DNA of 64,000 nt from Prorocentrum cordatum (lineage: Eukaryota; Sar; Dinophyceae; Prorocentrales; Prorocentraceae), in assembly GCA_963575745.1 (NCBI GenBank), contig CAUYUJ010020148.1, positions 576,367 to 640,366 of the forward strand. The letters run 5' to 3'. Position numbers and translations under genes: made by a program. The notes beneath the pieces were generated by a model. The model saw nothing but the letters and a program-made list of their open reading frames with translations, searched no databases and was not told where the DNA came from. Each line of letters starts with the position of its first letter. Position 1 is the first letter of the stretch. Shown here piece by piece: positions 42,619-52,904 of the stretch.

Positions 42619-42870
42619 CCTGCGCGCCGCCGAGGACGCTGTGGGAGGGGCTCGCCCCGGGCGCCGCCCGGGCGCTCGACGGCGCCGCCGCGCGCGCGGC
42701 GCCGGGCGCGCTGCAGAGCGCCGCCGCCGAGGCGCCTCCGGCCGGGCGCGCGCCCGGCTCGCCGGCCGCCTGGGCGCCGCCAGCCTTCCCGCCGCGCGCG
42801 GCCGCCCCGGCGGGCGGCCCCTCGCGCGGGCGAAACTCATGGGCAAGGGGGAGGGGAGAGGGGAAGAGTT
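42619..42870. other. GC-rich stretch of uncertain coding
   Basis: Open in several frames with Ala/Arg/Pro-rich translations. One frame (from about 42600) reads LWACAPPRTLWEGLAPG and could be an exon of the ULK4-like linker, but composition alone can explain it. Confidence 0.25.
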
Positions 42871-42872
42871 GA

Positions 42873-43027
42873 ATCGGGCCTGTCCCTCTACGGGGGGAAT
42901 GTTCAAAAATAGTAAAAAAAAATGTCTGGGACGATTTTTCACTATTTTTGACCACTTAGGGAGTATCTTTTGGGTATTTTTGATTTTTCGCCCAGAATCC
43001 CCCTGTAGGGGGACATGCCCGACCTAA
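42873..43027. mobile_element. Family M short TIR element, copy 1
   Basis: The left end is ATCGGGCCTGTCCCTCTACG; the right end, reverse-complemented, is TTAGGTCGGGCATGTCCCCC. The interior is AT-rich (AAAATAGTAAAAAAAAATG), unlike the surroundings. Copy 2 is at 45876-46027. Confidence 0.75.
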
Positions 43028-43179
43028 GGGTAGAGGGGGAGGGCGGGGGCCAAGCTAGGTGCGCTCGCGTCGTATTTGACATCCTATCCCTCCCTCCCAT
43101 CCCTTACCATGGCGTAGATCCCCTCTCTACTCGCACAGTCGGATGTCGAGCAGGGCAATGATCCCGAAAGGGTACGCGA

Positions 43180-43460
43180 TGCATTGTAGAGCACGGCATG
43201 GCATGGCGTAGAAGAGCACCGCAAAGCGTAGTATCAACCTAGCATTGCATTGCATGCCGTGGCATGGCACGGGAAATGACGCCAGCACTGCAGCGGGAGC
43301 ACAAGTCGGAACGAGCGGAAGCGCGGACATGAGGCCATCGCTGCAGCGGGAGCACGATTCGGAACGAGCGGAAGCACGGAAATGAGGCCAGCGCTGAAGC
43401 GGGAGCACGATTCGGATCGAGCGGGGCCTGAAAATGAGGCCGGCGCCTCAGCGAGAGCAG
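43180..43460 (+). repeat. GCATG-rich patch and about 57-bp tandem repeat
   Basis: GCATGGCATGGC words (43190-43270) are followed by three units of 'CTGCAGCGGGAGCAC..TCGGAACGAGCGGAAGC' (starts near 43280, 43337 and 43394). Confidence 0.75.
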
Positions 43461-44273
43461 CATTTTGGAACAAATGCAGGCGAAAACCCAACTCCGGGGA
43501 ATCCTGTATGTAAAAAAACAGTACGCGGGGGGGGGGGAGGGCTAACACTTTCAAACCGTCATCAGGGAAAGGGGGGGAGTAGTATTCATATTGAGTAATT
43601 GTAGAAACCTCGCGGGGCAGAAACCTCGCGGGGAGGGGGAGGGCGAAACCTCGCGGAGCAGAGGGGAGGGGGGGCAAAGGGGGGGGTGGTCTGGGCGGCG
43701 CGCAGAGGGGGGCAGGGAGAGGGGGGAAGGCTTCTTGGACGGAGGCTGCCTCTTAGTGGATGAGGTGGGAGGATGGCGCCGCATCGCCGATGCATCGCCG
43801 ATGCGTGTCGATGTGGAGCCCGACTTTCTCCGCGCTGGTGTCGCCGACGTATCGCCGACGTCGCCGATGCATTATCGATGCGTCGGCGATGCATCGGCTA
43901 TGCGGCGCGATCCCCCGACTCCATATACTCGAACCCCATCTAGGGGGCCTCTGGTAGGCGAGGGGGGAAGCCTTCCCCCATCCCCCTACCCCCCTCTGCG
44001 CGCCGCCAAAACAGCCAGGGGCAACGATAGCTGCGAGGTTCGAGCTTTTCGGGCGGTTCCGCAGGTCTTTGTCGGCTTTCCAGCCTCGGGGTGCTCTCCA
44101 GCAGCTGCGCCTCGCCGAAAGCGTTCTGTGGGTGCCCGGATCGTCCCGAACGGCCGCCTGAGAGCCGAGCTATGACCCGAAAACCAAGGGGCTCAACGAC
44201 AGGGGGGGCTTCTCGCCGCGCGCGGCCGCCCCGGCGAGCCGCCCTCGTGGGCGAAATATCAGGATGATCGAGA
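43461..44273. other. No gene recognised; CGCCGATGCAT palindromic words
   Basis: A GGGGGGG-rich patch is followed by repeated GCATCGCCGATGCAT / CGCCGACG words (43780-43905), also present near 31373 and 44610. No coding evidence. Confidence 0.5.
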
Positions 44274-44438
44274 CCCAGACATGCCCGCGTCGCGAAAATA
44301 TAACGACGGGAGGTTTTTGGCAGTGTTCGGCCTCCATAGGCCCTCGCCGGGCCTCGGGGAAGAAGATCCGGCCTTGGGGACAGGGTCTAGACTTCCGGAG
44401 ACCGCATGTTGAAATGATCAAGACGTCGCATCCTTGGG
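44274..44438 (-). mobile_element. Family C element (C9), degraded
   Basis: It starts CCCAGACATG and has GACGGGAGGTTTTTGGCAG and CCCTCGCCGGGCCTCGGGG. It ends AAGACGTCGCATCCTTGGG, where the right end has lost part of its match to the left. Confidence 0.65.
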
Positions 44439-44504
44439 AATGTGTACTGGAAACAATTGTACGTACAACGGCCGACCGCACGGCCTGCCCACTTTAGACA
44501 GGAC

Positions 44505-44610
44505 CTGCTGTCGGTGTCGCCGCGGGCGCTGTCCATTTGAGGCAGGATGCCGCCTGCCCAACAGCGGCCGCTGCCGATTCCGGGCGTCTCCTAGCCCAGA
44601 TGGGGTCGCG
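44505..44610 (+). repeat. Fragment related to family F core
   Basis: CCGCCTGCCCAACAGCGGCC at about 44550 and TTCCGGGCGTC at about 44578 match the core and end of the inverted-repeat element at 6451-6657. Confidence 0.55.
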
Positions 44611-45074
44611 CCGCATCGCCGATGCACCAGCGATGCGGCGCGATCCTCCGACCCCATCTGCTCCGACCCCATCCACGAGGCCTCCATCCTCGATCTCGCG
44701 GCCCGGGCCCCTGGGCCGCGACCCCGCGGATGTGGGGGGCGTTGTTTCGCGGATGCCCCGCGCGGAAGGCATCATCCGTGCGACCGCGTATCCGCGGGAT
44801 CGCGCCCGAGTCCAGACCGCGAGGGCGCGGATACGGACAGATGTCCGCCGCCCGTGAGGCCCGCCGCCGCCGGCGCCCGGCGCCTCGGCCTGGCCGCAGG
44901 CTCGGAGCCAAGACCCCCTTCTCGAGTCGAGAAAAGCCATCTCGGCGGCGAAACCGATCAGCGCTTCAGGCCACTCGAAGGGCGGCGGGGGTATGGATTC
45001 GGACTTCGCCACGCGTTCGACGGATTCCGAACCCTACCCACGCCTCTCATCGATTCGGGAGAGCCGGCGGTTGG
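44611..45074. other. No gene recognised
   Basis: GC-rich with CGCCGATGCACCAGCGATGC words; frames on both strands, none convincing. Confidence 0.4.
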
Positions 45075-45253
45075 CCAGAGATCCGATGTCGTGATTTTTT
45101 CATACGGGGTCCCTGGAAGTCTCGACCCATTCCCCAGGACAGGTTCTTCTTCCTGAGCCGTTTTTTGACGGTCCCGAGGCGCGGCGAGGGCCTCTAGAGA
45201 CCGAAAAATACAAAAAACCTCGTCTTGATTTCTTCAACGCGTTGGATCTCTGG
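45075..45253 (+). mobile_element. Family C short TIR element (C7), variant ends
   Basis: Ends CCAGAGATCC and GGATCTCTGG, the same variant as C6. The interior has CCGTTTTTTGACGGTCCCGA and CCGAAAAATACAAAAAACCT. 179 bp. Confidence 0.8.
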
Positions 45254-45659
45254 GTAGGGTTCCGATGTCGCCACCGAGACACCCCCTCGGGTCGAGAATG
45301 GCAATCGGGGTCAGAGGCTCTCGGCCGTCTTCGGCCTCCGAGGGCCCCTGCCGAGCCCCGAGAGACACGTCGAAGAAAAACGACTCGCGGGAGGAAGAAC
45401 CGGCCCTGGGGACGAGCCCCGTCGGACGGACTGGGGGGGGGGGCGGGGATAGTTTGGGAACTGCGGGGTCACGAAATCTGCTGCGTTCAGCTGGTTTCGG
45501 CACCGCTGCCGTGCGCATTCCCAGACACATTGGCGCCTCCGGCGCTGGGGTGCGGTGTGAAAATCAACTACGTGAGCTGATCCACTGACCCCCTTTACTA
45601 TCCACCCCGTTCGTTCGACCCGAAACTAGTCGAGACCATTGGGGTTCACGTTGTGACCA

Positions 45660-45866
45660 AAAAACGACGTCGGGGGTCTATGACGAAAGAACAGCGACGA
45701 GCGACACCACCACCACCACCACCGGGGGTGCCACCCAGCCAGCGAGGCTCATGCCTCTCGGAGCACGTCGTAGAAGCGAAGTGCCCGAGCTGCACCAACT
45801 CGGACCTGGCTCCTCCCGTTGGTGGTGGTGGTGCCGCTCTTTCGCGGACCCCCGACGTCATATTTT
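45660..45866. repeat. Inverted repeat of about 205 bp with CCA-triplet arms
   Basis: Left arm GACGTCGGGGGTCTATGACG, then GAAAGAACAGCGACGAGCGAC and CACCACCACC (each under 20 bases as a word: GAAAGAACAGCG, ACGAGCGACACC). The right arm is GGTGGTGGTGG..GCCGCTCTTTCGCGGACCC, then CCGACGTC. It resembles two family C ends facing each other. Confidence 0.6.
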
Positions 45867-45875
45867 TCATAACTG

Positions 45876-46027
45876 TAAGTCGGGCGTGTCCCTCTACAGG
45901 AGAGAGATTCCAAAATAGTGAAAAAGTGGGGACGATGTTTGAATATGGTTTGGATATTTTTAACTTGTTTTTGAGTGTTTCTCATTTTCCTCAAAAGTCC
46001 AACTGTAGGGGGACATGCCCGACCTAA
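45876..46027. mobile_element. Family M short TIR element, copy 2
   Basis: Left TAAGTCGGGCGTGTCCCTCT; right, reverse-complemented, TTAGGTCGGGCATGTCCCCC. It has the same AT-rich interior type as copy 1 (CCAAAATAGTGAAAAAGTGG). 152 bp. Confidence 0.75.
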
Positions 46028-47338
46028 TCATAACTTCGACCCCCAGTTGTCTCGACCCATTCCTTGGGACCGGCTTCTCGTCCTGAGCCGTTCTTCGACG
46101 GCCCCAGGGCCCGATAAGGGGGAGCTCTGGACCCCATCTTTCTGCGCAACTTCTCATGCGAGCGCAAACATGGATTAAGGGGTGGTGGATTAGCGACGGT
46201 TCCCACTTCCATGGGAAATCGCGGATTTCCGCCGCCGAACGAGGCGGCACCGGCCGCATTTTGGGGAGGGCACCTCCCCCGATCCATGCTTGCGCGCCGC
46301 CGAACTGTTTCGAGCCGGATCGATCTGTGAGGGCTCTGGGGCCCAGAAGGCCGAGCGAAAACGCCCTTTCTGGAAAAATGGCAACGCCGAGATCTCGGGG
46401 GATGCTGTCCTTTTGGTCGTACTTTCGGTTGTACGGGCTGACTGACATCCGCCGACTTTCATCCCGCGGCCCCAGACGTCCCCACCCTCTTCCCAGGGGG
46501 TGGTTTTTGTTGTCCCGGGTTCGTGTATGATGGTCCCAGGTCCCCGGGCCCGATAACGGGCCCCCGAGGCCGAAATCCAGGAGGAACCGCCAGCTTGACA
46601 AGAGCATCTCCTGGGATCTTTTCCTTTTGATCGCACTTTTGGCTGTATATGGGTCGCTCCCGCAGGCCGGCCCCCACCCAGGGGCGACGCGCGCGCCGAG
46701 AAATCTCATAGCCTAAGCTCTGTGGCGGGCGCTGTGCGGCCATACCGCTCGGGAAACGAAATGCTACAAGACATTTGTGACATGTTCGGGTTGTACGCGC
46801 GTCTCCAAAGAGGGCACATCGTACCCTGAGATCCGACGTTGCAAGCAAAATGCAACACCGCAAGAAATCACGCCCGGAGCCCCCCAGACTCCATCTGTGT
46901 GCGCCATTTTTCGAGCCGCATCGATCTGTGAGGGTCCCGGGGCCCACAACAAGGCAAACTGAAACGTTCAGGGCTCGGAAAAATCGAGACGCTGGGATCT
47001 CAGGAGGGTGCGTAGTACGTGTGTTTTTGCGTCCCTGTATGGTCCGCTCCCGCAGGCCGGCCCCCACCCGACCCCGCGCCGCCACGGCGGCTGCGGCGAC
47101 GAGGAGGCGGCCGCCCGGGCGCGCGAGGCCAGGGGCGCGCCGGCGGCTGGGGCGGCAGGCCCGACCGCTGCAGCGGCAGCCGCCGCGGCCGCCCCGCGGC
47201 CGCCGCCGCCGGCAGGCGGCGGGGGCGCGCCGGCCACCCTGGCCGCGAGGCTCGGCGGAGGGCAGTTTTCGACTGCACGTGCTCCGGGTTTCTTAGTAGG
47301 CGTGGGGGGGTACTAAAACAGGGCTAGGATCGGGACAA
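46028..47338 (+). repeat. Family B copies and GC island, no gene recognised
   Basis: Two family B copies share GAGCCGGATCGATCTGTGAG or GAGCCGCATCGATCTGTGAG (46309 and 46913) followed by GGCCC; related text is also at 36636. A GCC-rich island with Ala/Pro frames lies at 47080-47260. No convincing exon. Confidence 0.55.
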
Positions 47339-47445
47339 ATCGATCCAGAGCGTTCCGGAGCGCTCTCAGAGCGTTCCGGAACGCTCTGGAACGGCCGCGG
47401 CGCCCAATACATCCTCCAAACCCGCCGACTCTCAGAGATTTCGAG
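47339..47445 (+). repeat. Family K repeat, copy 2 with GAGCGTTCCGGA words
   Basis: GATCCAGAGCGTTCCGGAGC, then AGAGCGTTCCGGAACGCTCT, a strong palindrome, then CGCCGACTCTCAGAGATTTC. It aligns with 32657-32835 without the TA tract. Confidence 0.6.
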
Positions 47446-47662
47446 TTATCCCGATCCGATTTTGTCCCGATCTTCGCGTCGTTTTAGGTACCCGCCCCAC
47501 GGGGGTGAACCTCGCCTCGTCGCCGCGCCACGACGGGGGCCGGAGCGCCTTCGGCGCGCGGTGGCTGCCCGCGACGGGGGTCGATGTGGGGCTGTCGGCG
47601 AGGGTGACGCCCCCCCGACCCTTATTATGAAACTCGGAGTAAGAGTGACCCTTTGCTTGCCA

Positions 47663-47776
47663 GAGTGACCTTTGGTGCGGGCCCAACGCGATGCGACAGA
47701 AGCGTCTTGCGCGCTCGTGGCCGGTCCCCCCGCGGCTCCCAAGAAGCCGCGCACCAAAGGTCAGTCTTTTACCCAG
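47663..47776. mobile_element. Family D short TIR element, copy 2
   Basis: Ends GAGTGACCTTTGGTGCG and CGCACCAAAGGTCAGTC. 114 bp, with the same outer duplicated AGAGTGACCCTT as copy 1. Confidence 0.8.
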
Positions 47777-48034
47777 GGCCGCTCTTTTTCGTAGCCGATG
47801 TTTGAGACACTGGTAGTTCCCTGAGATCCGGGCGTTGCAATTTTGGCACAGCGGGCGTGTTCGCTCGTTGTGGTGTTTCACATTCGCTCCTTCGAATCCC
47901 CTCCTCCGGCGGCCGCTCCTCTTCTCCCTCCTTCCCCTCTTGAGTCCGGGCACTTCGCAATGCCGTCACCCCGCTTGCCCGAGCGCGCGTGCGGACTGCC
48001 TCTGCCGCGCTGTGACGTCGAACAAGTGCTCGCT

Positions 48035-48160
48035 CGTTGTCGGGCCCCGGGACCCTCACAGATCGATCCGGCTTCAAAAATGATGCAGAAAGATGGGGTC
48101 CGGAGCACCCGTGATTTCCCACGATGTTGTATTTTTTCGCAGCGTCGGATCTCAGGCTTG
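48035..48160 (-). repeat. Family B repeat, reverse copy
   Basis: GGGACCCTCACAGATCGATC, then AAAGATGGGGTCC, then CGTGATTTCCC and GCGTCGGATCTCAGG, in the same order as 41095-41240. Confidence 0.65.
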
Positions 48161-48552
48161 GCCTTCGGGGGGGGCACTCGTCGACACAGCTGAACGCAGC
48201 TCGGGAAACTGGTGGGTTGGGCCCCAGGAGGGGTTCTGGTCGACCGATCTGGAGCCGATGTCGTGAGCTTCCAGTTTCTCAATGCGCTCTTCTCCGCGAG
48301 GCTCGGCGCGTCAGCGCTGGCCAGGGCCCGGGAGCTGGTGCGCTCACAAGACAGTCGGGGCCCCCCAACAAACCCACACCGAAGACAGAACGAAGGAAAG
48401 CGAACAAGACGATAACCCGTTCTCCGAGGGTGCCTCGGGCGACTGGGGCCTCCGAGGTCCCGTGCGGTGGCGGACCGCGCGGTGAGGTCTCATACGGACT
48501 TCGAGGTCACCGCGCTGTCTGTCGCCACGTGGTCTTGGGACTCCCAGGCGCT

Positions 48553-48848
48553 CTTGGCATCGCTCGGACGTGTGAACTTTTCTCGGCGGGGCCAGCGCCA
48601 GAAAATTTGCACATTCCAGGAGCATCTTGGACCATCTTGCGAGGGGAGATCAGCCACGCACAGGTGGGCAGGGGAAAGTGGGAAGGCTTCTTAGAAGGAG
48701 GCTGCTTCGTAGAAGGTGGCGGCCCTACATCTACACCTACTTCCAAGAAGCCTTCCCCCCTCCCCCTGCCCCCCTGTGCGCGCCGCTAAGAAACAAGACG
48801 CACGAAATCGAAACGTGCATGGGGAATGGACGTCCGAGCGATGGCAAG
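48553..48848. mobile_element. Family G short TIR element, copy 2
   Basis: Left CTTGGCATCGCTCGGACGTG; right CGTCCGAGCGATGGCAAG, an inverted match with one base changed. 296 bp. The interior contains a mirror pair GGGGAAAGTGGGAAGGCTTC / GAAGCCTTCCCCCCTCCCCC around 48670-48770. Confidence 0.75.
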
Positions 48849-49793
48849 GCACCGTGCAAGCAAACGTTCTCGGAGGTGCCAGCGGATATATCTCTTTCTC
48901 GGATCGACACTTGGGCCTCCGCCCACTCGCAGCCGCTGCCCTCGCCCTTCTCCCCCCCCTCCTTTGCGACGAACGAACAACACGTCCATATCCATAGGGA
49001 GGTCGGAGGGAGGAGGACTGGCTACGGGCATGGGTGCGGGTTGTCAAACCCCTTCGGAGGCTACCACTCGAGCGGGGACCCCCGTCCGACAATACTCACC
49101 CATGGCCCCGTCCGTCCCCCCTATAGGTATGTGTGTGTTGTTCGTTCGTCACTTTGTGCGGTTCCTCGTGGGAGCCTCAGAGGGTCCCAAGATTCTTTGC
49201 GGATTGGGGATTTCGTCCGGATCTCGTCGGATACAGTCGACATTTGGACAAAATCTGGACTAGATCTGGACGAAATCAGTGAAGAGGGGTGGTCGAGATC
49301 TGGACGAAGTCTGGTCGAAATCGCGTTTGTGATAAGGCCGCGGAGGTCCACAGAGGCTCCCATGAAGCACTATCGTGCACTCGCAACCATCGCAGCATCC
49401 TCCTCCTCCTCCCCCTCTCCCTCCATGCCCCGTGGCGGCGCCTCCGGCGCCGCCATTGGCGCGCTCCGCGTGCCAGGGGAGGGGGTCCAGCGGCGATCTT
49501 AGAGATCCGCGCAGGCCTCCGAAAGTGTATGCTTAATGCCGTCTTCTCTTGTTCCACTGTATTAGCCCTGGAATCGGAGAACCCCCCTGTTTTCTTTCAG
49601 GGGGCAATGGCGCTCCCGGCTTCCCCCCCCGGCTGCGGCGGCAAATGACAGAGTTGCGGCGTTTCAGCTTTTGCTGCCTGCACTATTCGCGTGATGTCGA
49701 GAGACACGGCTCCGGCGATCCTGGGCCGTTCCAGCATTTCTTACTCTTGGGCCCCACGTTTTCGACAGTGCTTGGACTCGCAACTCGCCTCAG
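48849..49793. other. No gene recognised upstream of the ULK4-like exon 6
   Basis: It includes a run of GATCTGGACGAAATC-like words (49210-49325). An exon encoding the linker of the ULK4-like protein might lie here but is not visible. Confidence 0.35.
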
Positions 49794-49969
49794 GTGTGCG
49801 TGGCGGACGCCGTCGGGTGCAAGCCGATATCCCGGAACCCGCAGATTGAGGAGCCGGAGCTCCTGGAGGTGCCCGCCGGCCTGCCCTTCGAGAGCCTCAG
49901 CTCCGAGGAGATCTGCGCCTGTGCGCAGCAGCACGTGGACCTGGAGGCGTTTTTTGCACAGCTGTGCCG
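49794..49969 (+). CDS. ULK4/RUNKEL-like protein, later exon (exon 6 of those found)
   Basis: An open frame between GCCTCAG| and CCG|GTGAGC, a GT donor, encodes VCVADAVGCKPISRNPQIEE, then PELLEVPAGLPFESLSSEEI. This matches the conserved segment that follows the linker in ULK4/RUNKEL proteins (SDxxVKPI..., then LPFxxLxxxD; from memory). It lies 8.7 kb after exon 5 on the same strand, so it is most simply the next conserved exon of the same gene. The large helical-repeat part that should follow is not found in the window before gene Y, so the gene is either truncated or continues by exons I cannot see. Confidence 0.6.
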
Positions 49970-49994
49970 GTGAGCGGCGGAAGACAACGGAGCC

Positions 49995-50330
49995 GACTGC
50001 ACACACGCACACACACACACACACACATCCAGAAACACTTGTGCGTCGGCGGCTGGGCAGAGGGACTGCTCCGGCGATGTGAGTCGCATCCAGAAACACA
50101 CACATACACACACTTTCCCGCTCACTTACTCACTTACTCACACACTCAACACGCTCACACACTCACACACTCACTCACACACACTCACTCACGCACTCAC
50201 TCACACACTCACACACTCACTCACTCACACACTCACTCATTCACACACACACACACTCACTCACACACACACACTCACTGACTCACTCTCTCTCTCTCTC
50301 ACACACACACACACGGTGACGACCACGCAC
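49995..50330 (+). repeat. CA, CACT and CTCT microsatellites
   Basis: CACACA runs, then CTCACACACTCACT words, then CT and CA runs. Confidence 0.95.
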
Positions 50331-50696
50331 TCGCGCGCCCATCCTCCGCCTTCTCAGCGGCCCTCTGCCCCACGCTCCCTCCTGCCCCCACACGCCCCCC
50401 CCCGCCCTCTACGGAGACTGTGCTTTTATCCTCTGGCGCGAAGCGGTCGCTACCTGGGCCCCACCCCTCTTGCCCTCCCCCCTGCTGGGTATTGGTAGTG
50501 AGCGCACGTACTGTGGTGGGGTGGGGGGGCTGCACCCCCCCTCACATGCTGATGCTCGCGAGCAGACTGGCGATCGCAGCGCATCCAAGCCCCGACGTAC
50601 CCCGCCCCGTCCAAGTTACCATTTCCCGCCACCACCACCCCTCCTGGGGTGACGACCGTTACCGAACATATACACAGAACAACAGATAAATATCTA
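50331..50696. other. No gene recognised
   Basis: GC-rich sequence with polypyrimidine patches; nothing supported. Confidence 0.4.
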
Positions 50697-51345
50697 ATGG
50701 CCTTCGGCCCATCCCGCCATCGTGCCTGGGTTGTGGCTCATCGGCCTCCAGGTTGTTCCTTGGGATGGTTGCCTCTGGCCCTCTTGGGAGGCCTTTTGGA
50801 GGCCTCTTGGGGGCCTCCTGGGGCCTCTTGAGGACCTCTTGGGCGCCTCTTGAGGCCTCCTAGGGGCTTCTTGGGGCCGCGGGCTCGAAATGTCCGTTGG
50901 GGCACCCTGCCTGGGCGCCCTGTGGGAGCCGTTTGGGGGGCCTCTTGGGCCGTCTTGGAGGCCTTGTGGAGCGTTTTGGGGCCCTCTTGGGGTGTCTTGG
51001 GCCCGTCTTGGGGGCCTCTTGAGCGGTCTTGGGGCGTTCTTGGGGGCCGCTCGGGCCGTCTGGGCGATCTTGGAGGGTCGGGAAGCCGAGAACGCGAGTT
51101 CCCCAAAACTTTCAAAGCCAATGGAAAAGCTACTATGTGTGCATCTCGGGGCCCTCTTGGGAGGCCTCTTGGAGGCCTCTTGGGGCATCTTGGAGGCCTC
51201 TTGGGCCGTCTGGGGGCCATCCTAGGCTGTCTACAGGCGCTCCTTGACCGTCTTGGGCGCTCGGTGGGGAGCTCCACGAAAGTCTGCAGGTCGTTTGGGG
51301 CGTTGCAGCCGTCCCCGAGCTCATGCGGAACACCCCGGGAGCGCC
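50697..51345 (-). repeat. Family A repeat, inverted full-length-like copy
   Basis: It starts with the inverse of the 2328 motif (CATCCCGCCATCGTGCCTGG). It carries GGCCTCTTGG words and the rc islands GCTCGAAATGTCCGTTGGGG (about 50883) and GGAAGCCGAGAACGCGAG (about 51080). It ends with GCATGCGGAACACCCC-like text (about 51320) shared with 1358. Confidence 0.75.
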
Positions 51346-51401
51346 AAGAGCGCCCAGGAAATGTGTGGCCTGGTCTCTTAATAAACTATGATGCTGGCCG
51401 C

Positions 51402-51424
51402 AGCAGCAGCAGCAGCAGCAGCAC
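51402..51424 (+). repeat. (CAG)n microsatellite
   Basis: A short CAG run; the motif GCAGCAGCACAGCTGTGAGC is duplicated just downstream. Confidence 0.9.
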
Positions 51425-51470
51425 AGCTGTGAGCACAACCCTGACTGCAGCAGCAGCACAGCTGTGAGCC

Positions 51471-51810
51471 TTGGCGCACTCCAGTTGGTGCCAGAGGCTC
51501 GGTGGCGGATATACATTTGTGCCTCCAGATGTGTCCGTCGCCAGGCCGTTCAAGTGCACCAGGTGCGACGCATCATTTGCCTCCAAGGGACGCGCGCACA
51601 TGCGCATCCGCTACCAAATTTGTTATCAGCTGCGCCTTTTCGCGAACGGGGAATGCCTTTGCCCTGTTTGCCGCCCTGTTTGCCTGCGCCTCCTGTCGCA
51701 CCTATGCGACAGCCGTCGCCCAGCGTGCTGGCAGCAGATCCTCTCCAGGCCCTCTCACTTCAAACCTCTGTGCAGCTCCGAGGTCTTACGTCCTGAGGAG
51801 GCAGACAAGC
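51471..51810 (+). pseudogene. Zinc-finger relic, probably of a retroelement
   Basis: One frame reads ARPFKCTRCDASFASKGRAH, then a second cysteine set (GECLCPVCRPVCL..HLCDS..C). This resembles C2H2 finger pairs near the N-terminus of non-LTR elements and related dinoflagellate proteins, but the last His of the first finger is missing and no reverse transcriptase follows. It ends in the family E element. Alternatively it is an exon of an unknown zinc-finger gene. Confidence 0.4.
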
Positions 51811-51905
51811 TCGAGCGTCGTAGCCTCAGCGCCTCGGCTTTTCGCACGCCGTTCCCCGTGGTCGGCACGACTGGCCACTGGCCGGGTCGCCGGCCGGACA
51901 CAACG

Positions 51906-52084
51906 CTACAGTCAACCCGCATAGTAAGGATGGTAGGCCTTCCTAAGGGAACCCTTGCATCCTTGCATCCTAGGTCCATCCTTGGCCACCTGTGTTGGCA
52001 GCGCCCCGCTCGAAAAGCTTCGAAATGTGTTTCCAAGGCCCTTGCATCCTTATCCCGCATCCTGATTATACGGGTTGACTGTAG
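51906..52084. mobile_element. Family E short TIR element, copy 2
   Basis: Ends CTACAGTCAACCCG and CGGGTTGACTGTAG, perfect over 14 bp and continuing as ATAGTAAGGATG / CATCCTGATTAT. 179 bp. Confidence 0.8.
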
Positions 52085-52204
52085 CCGTTGCTTATCCGTC
52101 CTCTTGTACAGCTTGCGCCACTGTGCCCAGCCACGCCTGTACAGAGGTGTGTGCACACGCTCAGCTTCATCACTTGCTTCGCCACGCGCATTACTCGGCA
52201 CACA

Positions 52205-52205
<1 letters not shown>

Positions 52206-52242
<37 letters not shown>
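52206..52242. repeat. TA microsatellite
   Basis: Pure TATATA. Confidence 0.95.
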
Positions 52243-52245
<3 letters not shown>

Positions 52246-52329
52246 TGAGGTGGCACACGGGGTTCCCCATTCGGCTTGAAGACGAAGACGCTATTTGAAG
52301 ACTCTATTGGCCAGGGGCGGTCGAGCGGG

Positions 52330-52851
52330 TGAAGACGCTAAACGCTTTGACGACGCAATTGCGCAACCAAAGGGTGAAGACGCAAAGGCGCTTGAAGACG
52401 CAATTCCGTTCGAAGACGCAAATGTGCTTGAAGACGTTATTCCCGGCGCAGACGCTGTTCCGCCTGTTGGTCTTGCTGCCGAGGGCCTGATGCATTGCGT
52501 TCCCGGCGCAGCCGCTATTCCTGGCGCAGACGCTATTCCCGGCGCAGACGCTATTCCTGGCGCAGACGCTATTCCCGGCGCAGCCGCTATTCCCGGCGCA
52601 GCCGCTATTCCCGGCGCAGACGCTATTCCTGGCGCAGACGCTATTCCCGGCGCAGACGCTATTCCCGGCGCAGACGCTATTCCCGGCGCAGACGCTATTC
52701 GTGGCGCAGACGCTATTCCCGGCGCAGACGCTATTCCCGGCGCAGACGCTATTCCCGGCGCAGACGCTATTCCCAGCGCAGACGCTATTCCCAGCGCAGA
52801 CGCTATTCCCGGCGCAGACGCTATTCCGTGCGCAGACGCTATTTCTGCCGC
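52330..52851 (+). repeat. 18-bp minisatellite GCAGACGCTATTCCCGGC
   Basis: About 20 nearly identical 18-bp units at 52499-52851, preceded by degenerate GAAGACGC units from about 52330. Because 18 is a multiple of 3, one frame gives a repeated ADAIPG peptide and others also stay open. I do not call a gene, because all six frames behave alike and no other coding sign exists. Confidence 0.9.
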
Positions 52852-52904
52852 GGACAGGCCCATGGGGGGCTCCCCGAAGGCCCCGAGGGCTCCGTCCGCG
52901 GCGG

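Noticed and set aside
52499-52851. CRISPR array
   Set aside because: Units are contiguous 18-mers without spacers, in a eukaryotic genome.
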